Assembly: GCA_008694505.1 (NCBI GenBank)
Contig: VZDJ01000346.1
Span: 15,256,426 to 15,320,425, forward strand
DNA: 64,000 nucleotides
Source: Cyanoderma ruficeps
Taxonomy: Eukaryota > Chordata > Aves > Passeriformes > Timaliidae
Reading direction: 5' to 3'
Shown: one piece after another, positions 1-10,369 of the stretch
How positions within the stretch are numbered: the stretch's first letter is position 1
Layout: every line of letters begins with the position of its first letter
Program-made: the position numbers and the translations under genes
Notes under the pieces: model-generated
The model's database searches: none
Told to the model about the DNA's origin: nothing
What the model saw: only the letters and a program-made list of their open reading frames with translations

Positions 1-92
1 TTATCCTGGCTGCAGTCAGGGTGTCCTGTTCTGTCATGGGCTTATCTATGACCACACACTTTGAGGTGCTGCAGCGTGACCTCATGTGAGAG
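1..92. repeat. Decayed ~52-bp repeat units (left part)
   Basis: This stretch carries one or more degraded units of the same GC-rich motif seen at 868-1092: a CAGGGTGTCC core, then a GGGCTTAT box, then a CCACA box, then TTTGAGGTG. Units of this composition occur in avian endogenous-retrovirus LTRs and leaders, so I infer retroviral origin. The array seems to be interrupted by the LTR-like block that follows. The boundaries are approximate. Confidence 0.4.
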
Positions 93-99
93 TCTGGGC

Positions 100-850
100 T
101 GGTAGTGATTAATGATTCAAACATTCGACCAGGTGCTGTAAGAGAGGGACTGTTGGTGCTAATGGCTCAATAATAGGCTGGGTGCATCGCTAGTGATGCA
201 CAGAGTGCTGCAGAAGGGCATGCACATCTGAGGCTACAAGCTGTGTTTCCAGATAAGGGAAAAGGAAGAAAATAAATGCTTAGAATAGAATCCTGTGAGG
301 TGGGATAAGTCCTTATCAGTCAATGTCCTTCCTTATGTAATGACTCATCTGTGAACTCTCTCCTCCAGATGGTGACAAAGAGACAGCTGCAACATCTTGG
401 AGGGTTTTGACTTCTGAAGTCTCCTGAGGTCCACAACATTACATCAGACACTGTGAAACTCCCCACCAGGGGAGTTACCTGGGCATTCCCACCTGAGTCT
501 AAGCATAATATAAACCTACTGGAGCAGGGGTTTTGCACTCCTTCTCCCCCCACATTTGATGGATACACTTTGCAACCAACACCTTGACAAGACTGCAGCC
601 CTTGAGAAGATGAGGATCAACAGGATGTTATTGAAATCTATAGAATGGTGATACTTTTTCTACTTACTCTGTTTATCTGTCACTCTCTTTCTCTCCTCCT
701 GACTCTTTCTCTATCTCTCTCTACCTCACATTTACTCTTAAATAAAAATGTGTACTTTTGATTTTGGCATATGGTCTCATTTACACCTTAACTTGGGCAA
801 AAGCATCTCTCTAATAATTTTAATAATTTTATCTCAATATCTCATGAGCA
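100..850 (+). mobile_element. LTR-like block with TATA and poly(A) signals
   Basis: The order of signals reads like a retroviral LTR on the + strand. A TATAAA-type box lies at about 509, a pyrimidine-rich tract spans 655-730, an AATAAA signal lies at about 741, and an AT-rich tail of about 100 bp follows. It is flanked on both sides by units of the same ~52-bp repeat, which suggests it inserted into that array. I could not fix clean TG...CA ends or a target-site duplication, so the ends are estimates. The family was not identified, and no gag, pol or env frame is present. Confidence 0.4.
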
Positions 851-867
851 ACCACTGATTCTTCAAG

Positions 868-1092
868 GTGGACCTGCTGCACCATGGACCTACCCAGAGC
901 AGCATGTGGTTTGAGGTGTGCCTTCTCCTGTGTGGGCTTATTCTTGGGCCACAGTGCCTTCAGAGGTACAGCTGGTGTGGCACAGACATAACCACGGCCA
1001 CAGGCACTTTGAGATGCACCTGCTCAACACGGGCTTATCCACGGCCACAGATGCTGCAGGGTGTCCCACTCCTGCATGGACATATCCACAGA
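868..1092. repeat. Decayed ~52-bp tandem repeat (right part)
   Basis: About four diverged units follow each other with a period of 52-54 bp. Each has a GAGGTG/GAGATG-like start, a CTGCTC-like segment, a GGGCTTATCC-like box and a CACGGCCACAG-like box. The last units, around 975-1090, are the clearest. Read on the minus strand they resemble the short tandem units in the U3/leader part of avian ERV LTRs. That fits their position downstream, in minus sense, of the LTR end and primer-binding site at 1351-1500. Confidence 0.45.
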
Positions 1093-1350
1093 TCACAATT
1101 CTCCTGACTCAAGTTCCCACCACACTTCCAGCCTGTCCAGTACAGGAGTACAGAGATAGCAGTGATGCTGTGGCCACCATCCAGCCCAGATGTCACAGGT
1201 GTTATCCCAGCCACAGCAGAGGGGCCATTCATCAGCACAATGATACAGAGTGCAGTGAAAGGAAAAAGAAACCAGTAACCAGCACTGGTCTCCAACACAC
1301 ATTCAGGCAAGGAAGCCCCATGCCAAGTAGAGGAAAGAGCCAAGTAAAAG
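1093..1350 (-). mobile_element. Probable ERV leader/internal remnant
   Basis: This segment lies immediately 3', in minus sense, of a worn primer-binding site, so it occupies the place of the untranslated leader or 5' gag region of a provirus. One minus-strand frame stays open across it, but there is no clear gag motif such as a zinc knuckle or major homology region. The call rests on position rather than on protein similarity. Confidence 0.35.
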
Positions 1351-1367
1351 CCCCACACAGGGTCCCA
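1351..1367 (-). other. Degenerate retroviral primer-binding site
   Basis: On the minus strand these 17 bases begin with TGG and end with GTGGGG. They agree at 12 of 17 positions with the binding site for lysine tRNA (type 1,2). The mismatches sit mainly at or near the CpG-containing positions, as expected from CpG decay. The site is 8 bases from the TG...CA-type LTR end at 1376, about where a primer-binding site belongs. It supports a proviral 5' LTR on the minus strand rather than a solo LTR. Confidence 0.45.
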
Positions 1368-1375
1368 AAAGGGAT

Positions 1376-1500
1376 TGTCATGGTTTAACCAGCCAGCCAC
1401 TCAGCCCCACACAGCTGCCCACTCACTCCATGGTAGTAGGATGGGGAAAAGAATCAGAAGAGTAAAAGTGAGAAAACTTGTGGGTTGAAAGTTAAGTGTG
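1376..1500 (-). mobile_element. U5 end of an avian ERV LTR (truncated)
   Basis: The + strand reads TGTCATGGTTTAACC, then a CACTCAGCCCCACACAGC-like segment, then AGTAAAAGTGAGAAAACTTG. I recognise this as the reverse complement of the U5 end of a very common avian ERV LTR. In sense orientation it ends in CATGACA at 1376. Similarity fades at about 1500, so the U3 and R parts, with their TATA and poly(A) signals, are missing. Family naming needs a repeat library. Confidence 0.7.
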
Positions 1501-4500
1501 TTGGTCTTTCCTGCTTCAAACATGAATTAGCAGATATTCCAGGATTGGCAAATAACTAAATTGTGAATACATCTCTGTGAATGAGAGTGCAAACAAGGAA
1601 GAGCTCCTCGCACAGTGTGATTTTGTATATGTAAATTCAATAGTATTTATAAACTCAAATATGAAAATAAAGGCACCAAGGAAGAAAAAAAAATATCTCA
1701 CCCACCCTCCTTATTTCAATTCTTTCATATCTGCTAGAACAAACAGAGCTACAAAGTAAAAACATCTGTAGATAAACCCTAAAAGGGACATTTGTTTTCC
1801 ACACCTAACCACAGCAGGGTATCACTATAACAGCTTGTTTACTACTTATCACATCCAAGTCCATACGGTGCACTTCTGCCTTAATTGGACATTTCTATGC
1901 TTTTGTTGATTTCTCTCAAAACCTTAATGATATTTAAATATTCTTTTGCTGATACCAAAACTTTTTTTTTATTTTAAACAATTTCAATAAATTCTGTTAA
2001 AAGTGTTCAAAATATTTTAGTGACCTGAGAGATTCTCTAAAATGGACAAAAATGCAGTGTTATTTTACCTACATTCATATTTCAATTTCTTGCCAGCATT
2101 CAGCCTACACTTCTCCAAATCAAATAAACCACGAAGGCCCACATAGTGAGAGAGGTTTCATCATAGATCACGAACAGCTCAGGGCAAAAGTGCCAAAGTA
2201 AAAGAACAGATAGCATTGAAAGACAACAAATATTGTCTGCCACATAACCCTCCATGTTTAGTGCACTTTTCTCAGTGAGGCTGTTTTATTTGGGCACTCT
2301 TGGGAGTAAGGATATGAAAAATAAGTGGCTTTACTAGCTTGTCTGGATGTAGAGAGTGGTTTTGATAGAAAAGTGGGCAAAGGGAAGTATGAGGGGATTC
2401 AGTCATTTGCCGGAGTGCACAGCTTCAGTAAGCTGAGCCATAAAATTGGGTGAGTACCACAAGAGTATGTTACGGGCAGACCTAGCAAAGAGGTCCTGAG
2501 TCATCAATCCTCCTGAGTCAGAGGCAAGGATAAAAGATTCTGGAGAAGCTGTCATGGATAAAAAAAATCTTCCTAGTCTTGCAGATAGGGTTTTGTTGTA
2601 TGATAATTTCCTTTTCTACAGACTGGAGCAACATGAAGATGGACTTTTTTCTGTTTTGCTAGTAATGTTGGAAATATCTGGAGCTTTTGGATCCTGACAA
2701 TCGCAGTATCTTTGGCTAAATAAAAGCAGCAGTCCTTGTTAAAATAAAGATCTTGTGAGGAAACATGTAAGACTGATACACAATTACAGAACAGTATACA
2801 AGATTCTCCCTTTAAATGAAAATAATATGAATGCAGACTTTGGTGCTATTTCCTAAAAGAAACTGATCTTCAGTACATCCACAGTAACCTTATTTCCACT
2901 TAGTTCTAGGTTCCTTCCAGCAGACATTCGTGGATGAATAGGGAAACTGGATAAATTATTTAGAGAACAAAGACAAAAAATGACAAGGTGAATCAGAAAG
3001 ACAGTGTGTGTCCTGCAGTGTGCAGGATGTCAGTGACAGTGAGGGCGATGCAGTGTGACACTGGTGTTTTTTCAGACCACAGTAACTAGCATTAGACACC
3101 TCTCTCCAACACAGACCCAGCTTAGGATGCAAGGAATGATCTCTGCAGGGAATGTTTCATGAAAGAAGAACTTAGCCACGATCACATCTTTCACAGGCCA
3201 AGTTTAAGCAATTTCCTCCCTCCCCACAGTTTGGATTTTAAAATGCAAACATCATATGCACAATTCCTTTGTAAAAACACAAGAGCAGATTCCAGATTTG
3301 GTTTTAAAGAATCAGGCATCTAAATAGCTCATGCTACAGAGCCCAAACACGGCCAAGGAAAGGCTTCTTTTTCTTTCTGTGTACAAGTTTCATAGAAAAG
3401 ACTAGTAAGCTTCACTCTTGACTGTTTGTTCTGTGTTCAAGACTAAAGAACTCTCACAGATATTAGAGTTCAAAGATGAAGTCAAAACATAATGAATCCT
3501 GATAAAGTCTCATAGATTATCCTTGGGGTAAAGCATCAATTAATTCATGGTTTTAATCCTTTTTATAAAAATAAGAGGGGTTTTTAAGGTGTTTGAAGTA
3601 CTTGACTTTGAACCCCTTGGCTTCTTATAATTCCACCTTCTGAACTTCTTAAGATTGCAGTAGTTTAAATTGCAGAATAGTAGTAGTTTAAAGTAGTTTA
3701 AATCAGCACCCATGAGATGTAGCATATATCAAATCCCTCTCTAATAATTTCCTAACTTCGTACAATCTTTTTTTAGTAAAAACAGAAAGCTCAAAAGACA
3801 CAAGGTTCCTAAAGTGCTACTTAGTTGAAACTTATTTGCTTTTGTTTACAATAGCAAGCCACAAACTATCACAACTCTCTTTCATGTAATCACTTGGACA
3901 TCTGAGAGAAGTGAAGAAATATGTGTTTCAAGGAAATTTAAGTATTTTAAATTGTGTTCTGGCATGGAAACAGAATTGTCTCTAACATAGGTGAGTTGAG
4001 CAGTCTTTATATCTTCCTCCTCTGTGGATCACCTGGAAAGGCCAAACAAGGCACCTGTTGCTAAGGCCCATGAGGACAGGAGCCAATAAGCGATATCTGA
4101 ACCTGTTTAATTTGTGAAGGGCATTCTGAATGCAGTACAGCATGGCATTCAGATCCATTCAAACACTTACCAGACAGGATACCACCACATCCTGCTGAAA
4201 TCATAGTATTCTGCTTACAGGACTTGCCCTGGAAATTGAAAAACTACAGCATCATCAGGCTGAGTAGATACAAATCCACCGCTCCCACCTCTTCAGAGAG
4301 TGCCCTGGCTGCATGGCTTTCATTGAAGCTGTGCCATTTCTGTGCAGCCAGGAATGTGGAATTTGTTTGGCCTGCAAAGAAAATTGCAAAAGGGAGACTA
4401 TTTCTGTAATCTAACAGCAAAACACTCTGCTGGAAAGGAGGGGAAGCTAAAATAGCTCTTTCCCAAGGGCCTGCTTAGAATATGTATTTTCCATGTAAGA

Positions 4501-7500
4501 GTTTTAAGATGAAATCTATTAGCAACATTGGTAGGAAAACTGAAACATAGAAACTTTCCTGTTTCCACAATAGACAGATCCCACTGTCTCACAGTTGGTC
4601 TCTCCTGCCTAATTTTTGTTTCTGGACCCTGTTCTTTCACCATTTCTTGTAGAAGGACTTTGTTTTATGGATAGGTGTAAGACTGGCATGGCATAAGACT
4701 AGTCAGTTGATGGTGAATGAAACTTCTAATGATAAAAAAGCACCAAAGATGTTCAATATTACAACAACATCTTGAATCCTGAACTCATCCAGTGGGTACA
4801 CAGAGCCACCTCACTCACAGCTGCTAGAGTATCAAGGCCTAGGGGTAAAGGGTACCAAACATACTCAGCATTTCTTAACAGCTGGGTTAGATATCTTCTG
4901 GAAGACTGTAAAGGTAGTCACTTCTAAATAGTCTTAATATTATTTGTGTTGATAAATTTCACCTCTGGAATGTCTTAATAAACTTTACCCACAAAGAAGA
5001 AGCAAACACCTAATCTAGCTTTGGTCCTCATTGCAAGTTCAGAAAAATAAAATATCCCTATCTAAATGCACAGATCTATTTCTGAGAGAACTTAAAACAA
5101 TGTCTAAAATTGTAGACTCCATAAAAAGACAGGAATGACTGCTTAAGAGCAAATTTCTAGCTGGCATGAAATTTTCAAGTGCGTTCCTAAAGAGGATTTT
5201 TTAATCCACCAAACGATCTTTAGCTACAGGTAAATTCATCTTGTTTGCTTTTACCTTCTGATAGTGGTATAAGCAAGAAAGTGCTATTACAAATGACAGC
5301 TATAATTCAAATTCAAATGCAGAGCTTCAGCCATATTCTGGAACATGTGTGACTCTTCAAAGTTTTGCATATAAAGTCCCACGAGATTTTCAAAGCTTCA
5401 AAATATTTTACATGAAGGAACTGTTCCTCTCATACAATATTTGCTAAATTATTGTAAATACCATAGTTTGTCTCATCCTGCAATTTGAAATTAAATTGTC
5501 ATGTTTTTCTCCATTACCTCTTCCTATATTACCTAGGCCACAAAATCATCAGTCATATCCACACAAGGGAGCTTGCCAAATAGAAGTGGCAGCATTGTGT
5601 CCTGAAAACCTGAACTTCCTTGTTCTTAATTTTCCTGCTCTCCTCAGAGTGGCTCCAACTGTAAACAGGTGGCAGCATTGCTTCTGATACCACAGGTTCT
5701 AAAGCTGAAATAAAAAGATCTAATCTCTCCATACTAAGAGAGAACAAACTGAAAGCTGCTCTAATTGAAATTGGCTATAAATAAGGCAAGATTTGATAAA
5801 ACGGAAAAGAAAGAGTTTGGCTCTGGCCTTGGAGAGTCAAGACATCAAAAATATCTTGAAGGAGTATGTTCCTCTGAGCTTGAAAAATCTTTTGGCATTT
5901 GGTGCCTATAACTTTAGCTCTGGTTTTAGCCATGTCAGTGGAATGGAACCACCCTCATGCTCTACATTTGAGGCCGGAGTATTTGGAAAAAAGTAATCTT
6001 TGACAACAGGATGGCATATGACAAATGTTCATCAGATATTTTTTCATGTTACATCTATCATGTTTGGATTGGAGAGATTCCTGTGTTCCATTTAGAAAAA
6101 AAAGTCTGAATTATAATTGAATGAGATGGTAAACTTGCATGTAATTATATTCCTTTTAAACGCATTATAGTTTTGCAATACTTTTATACATAAGACATTT
6201 CCCTCCTCATTTCACATGTTTAAAATATCAGGGTTTGTTATTACTCTTTTTTTGACATGTAGAAAGAAATAAAAAAACAAGGAGTGCAGAAAAGGACAAG
6301 GAGGGAGAGAGAGAAAGAGCAGAGCAAGCACAAGAGAAACTTATGAAACAATTATGGCTTTATAAATAGAGGCCACAATCTCATATTCAGTCTTTCCTTC
6401 AGTGTATTTACAGAATTGTAATATGGTACTTTTAATGGTGTAAAAAGATATTAATTCCAGCATTGTTTAAGTGGGAGGCAAAGAAATATTCTGGTTTCAA
6501 TTAAGAAAGACAGATATATAAACAGGTTCTCTTGGAAGGTCCTGATAGGAACAAAAGAATGTGATATTGATGGACAAGGGGGATTCAGACCTGCTCTTGT
6601 TTAAACCACTGGAAAAAACTCCCATTGGCTTCAGGGCTGCAGGATCCAGCACATGCCTAGGTCACGAACAGGTTTAGCAGACATGTTGAAATGGCTTTGG
6701 TTTCTGAGTACTGATGGCTCCATCCCCAGGAATCTGGATCTCAGTGCCATTACCCACAATCAATGGCAGCCAAAGGCCTGAATTTCTGCCTTAAGAAAGG
6801 TTGAAGCCTTGCCATAAATACTTTCCAGAGAATGGCAGTTATTATGGCAACAGTGTTCCCATTGCTCTAGTTAAGATTGTGTCAGTATTTAAATCATAAA
6901 CCCCAGTTTTCAGGGGTTTACATCTTGGCTATAAACATTTGCCAAGAGATGAAAATTGGCATTCACTGCCCTATTTTTTTAATAACAAAACTTGGATAAA
7001 ATCAGACTGGGTTTTTTATACTGTAAGAGGGAAGAGAGTTGGAGGCTTGTTGTGGGAGGTGAGGTGCATTTTGGTGTTATATAACATAACGTTTATATGC
7101 AGAGGTGGAGTGCATGTATATTCCTAAAATGTAAAATTTGCTCTGAGATTTTAATTAAATTTTGTTGGGTTTTGAGAGGTTTGTTTGTTTTAAATGCATT
7201 TGTGTAAGAGTACTAAAAGCAAAATGAGAACACTGCAGCTAATGTATTTCTTATTAACTGGATGATTTTTAATAGGCAATGTATATGAAAAATATGCTGC
7301 CTCTAAAATGCCAACATCTCTGCCCTTTGTAAAGAGGTTGTCATGCCTTCTTTTGTTTGGTTAATTTTTTTCCTGAGTACAAATAGTCCTTTTTTAAACT
7401 GTAGAAAACAAAGTGCATTTACTTGTGACTTTTACTTAAGGTGTCTTAGACGTTGTTTCCACTTTGAGTGTTCACATATGAAAGCCCCACTAGCCAAAGA

Positions 7501-7512
7501 ATTCATCCTTTA
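1501..7512. other. AT-rich DNA, no gene recognised
   Basis: No exon-like open frame or familiar repeat was seen. Open frames are short and often lack an ATG. A purine-rich patch lies at 6280-6325. The stretch at 3990-4400 is somewhat GC-richer, and I could not assign it. Confidence 0.5.
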
Positions 7513-7571
7513 GCAGGAGCCAGAGGTGCATGCTCCAGCCCTGATCCTCTGCGTGCTAACCTCTGGCTTGC
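7513..7571. repeat. Inverted repeat / hairpin
   Basis: A perfect 10-bp inverted repeat, AGCCAGAGGT at 7518-7527 and ACCTCTGGCT at 7559-7568, is extended inward past a 2-base bulge. The inner arm pairs GCATGC with GCGTGC, which includes one G-U pair when read as RNA. A 17-base loop remains. Outside the core, GCA/TGC adds three more pairs across a small bulge. The structure could be a relic of a palindromic element or a structured RNA. Nothing shows that it is transcribed. Confidence 0.5.
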
Positions 7572-10302
7572 AAAGGGGTGATGCATATTGTTCTCCCTGA
7601 GTTTCTCTCATTCTAAAAATCCTTTGAAATCCCCCTCACTGACGTGGTGTTTTTGAATGTGTGTGATTGTGGTTTTGATTGTTTTGATATGTATATTAAT
7701 ACTTGGTGACTGCAAGAAATACTCCCCAGTGAAGGGTAGTTTTCTTGAAGGAGAGTTTTACATTTCTAATGAAGTTAAGACAGAGAGCCCAGATCTATAG
7801 AACAACATCACTGGACATGCTGTCAGATGGTACCTGAGGCCCACGACACAAATTGAAAATGCAATATGAAAACTTTGGCAGGAGTGACAGTTTCCAGTGC
7901 TCCGTGAAAGTTGTGAAACAAAACTGTTCCAGCATTCCCAAGGCCAAAAGGATCATTATTTCCTTATACTACAGATACAGAACGAAAGAACTGGTGAGAA
8001 TCACACATCCACCACCCTAGCAAGAACTAGACATATGTCTAGCAGTATATCTCAAGCAGGCAACTTCTGGAAGAAAACTGAAACCTGCTGTTTCAATTCA
8101 AAACAGAATATATGAATTTGAAGTCCTTCCAGGCTTGGGTGACCAAGACATCTTCTTTCTTTCCATTTGTAATCCACAACTTCAATGTGGCCAAGTTGAT
8201 CTACCAGGAGAGCAAATCCATCAGGTCCAAATCTGTGGTCTGACATACCTCAGGTTCATCTAGATCCTTCTGTGAAAATGGATGTTGTGTCAAAATTACT
8301 GATGCCACATTGTGGTGGTGGATAAATATGTGCTTAAATAGGTGTGTTGGCACTGACTATAGGAATAAAAAGGACTGGAATTCATTTTTCCCATTTCTGA
8401 GCCCAACTAATTGATATGTAGCTACATGGGAAATCACAGGCTTCAAGCTGTGAGAGCAGTGAAGGAAGTCACCCATCTGAGCAATGAAGACTTTATTACA
8501 CAAGAGTAGGGGAAGAAGGAAGAGAAATCTCCCATAGACACTGCCTGGTCCCTATGATCAGCAGGAACCTTGGATCTCACACAGCCTAATCTAGCTTGTG
8601 GATTAACATGACAAATCTGCAAAGCTCTCAGGAGCCCTGGAAATGCCAGGGGATGTCAGTCTGCGTAGACTGGAAACAAATATGGGGAAGGTAATTACCA
8701 CAATTAATTTAATACTAAATGTAAATTAAAATTAATTATTCCTTTGTTTAATTTCTGATTAAAAGAAAAATATTTTTTACAAATGGCATTACACTCATAA
8801 ATCTATTCTGCTATTCTTTTCCTTTAATATCTAATACACAACTTTTAGAAGTGGTCTTATGGGTCTGAGAGGACTGTGACTGTGACTACAAACAATAACC
8901 GTCATTATTTTTTCTTGAATGGATGAGGATACACCCCTTAATCGCATCTTTTGAAATTATATTCCTAGGGAAAAGAGGCTCTATGGCATCCTACACCTCT
9001 CTCATCTTTAGCAATTTTCAGAGAGTACAAAAAGGTCAATATGATATGAAGTACCAGCTCATTATGAGATATTATTGAGCATGATAATTGTTTGAACTCT
9101 TCCATAACATGACTACGTACTTTACTGCATATATTAATGAATAAGCCATTATTTAAATGCCAATTTGTTATAAGTAATAAGCCTCTGAGTACATAAATTC
9201 AGATAAGGCTCTTTAATGTAATGTATAGCATATTATTTCATCTGGTGAAATGAGAGAACAAGTACCAGCTAACAAAATAGAAAATCATCAGGGTTTTTTT
9301 CTGAGACTGTGGAGATATATTTCTCTTGTTTATTTCTTCTGTCAGCAAAAGAAAGGCAAGTTGAAAAACAAAACTGAGCCTGTCTAGTACAATTCTGAGC
9401 AATTAGCACCACTGAGATAATGAAAACTCTTATTATTTATTTGTACTGACGCTCTGCTACTTCAAGGCAAAGCTTCACTGAGCACCAAGGCCTTTTTCTA
9501 TTAGGTGGTCAAATAAGTCCATCAATCTCCTGCTCTAAACAGTGTCCAGTATAATTTCAGAGAAGATAAAAAACGGGAATGATGGCAAGGGAAATGAATT
9601 TTAGTTGGTACCATTGACTGGAAATTGATGCCAAGTCCAGTCCTTTCAAATCATGTGCAAGGGCTATAGAAGAATCATGATTATGATAGAAACTGTCAAG
9701 ATGTGCAGACCAATATGTTAGAAACTGTAAACCTCCCCAGAATTATTAAAAGGGAGGAAATAATGTAAAAGGGCAAATACGGACATAAAGGTATGACAAA
9801 GTTACAGAACTTCAATAAAGATTTAGAACCCGAATATGATCAGGTGATAAATGGAGAAATGTGGGGACATTCAAAAGAGAGAAGACAGTGGACAGACAGA
9901 ACCTAAAAATACATTTTTTCTGGTAGTGTCATGTATATTAGAGTAGTTGATGATCAACTGAAGAGATAAGGAAAACCCTGTACCTAGATGGGTTTAGAGA
10001 AGTCAGGAAAGACTGAAAAAAATAAATGTCATATAGATGGATGAAAAGAATCAAGAAGTCATGGAGAAAGCACATTATAAAACATGATGCAGCAGTACAT
10101 GTTGCATAGACAAATGGTGATGGAAGAATGGGTTAAACCCTGCTAAATCTGTTTTCCCAGTCAAGAATGAAAGAAACGGAAAGGAGGATCTGTTCAAATA
10201 AAGCCCAAAGGAAAAGGCAGGGAAGACTGCTGAAGAGTCAGGATAACCACTACAAAAACTGAGGGAGAAAATTAAAAAGAAGATAGCAAAGGCAATTAGA
10301 AT
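7572..10302. other. AT-rich DNA, no gene recognised
   Basis: No exon, RNA gene or known repeat was recognised. From about 9.5 kb the + strand becomes clearly purine-rich, leading into the GA microsatellite. Confidence 0.5.
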
Positions 10303-10369
10303 AGGGAAAGAAAGAGAGAGAAGAAGAGGAGAGGAAGGAAGGAAGGAAAGGAAGGANAAGGAAGGAAGG
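10303..10369. repeat. GA/GAAG-rich microsatellite
   Basis: This is an uninterrupted purine tract with GAGA, GAAGAG and GGAA units. One undetermined base lies at 10357, a typical sign of assembly ambiguity in a length-variable repeat. Confidence 0.9.

Noticed and set aside
868..1400. Open frames of 79-156 codons
   Set aside because: They cross a decayed 52-bp repeat array, ERV leader and LTR end, and no retroviral or cellular domain is visible.
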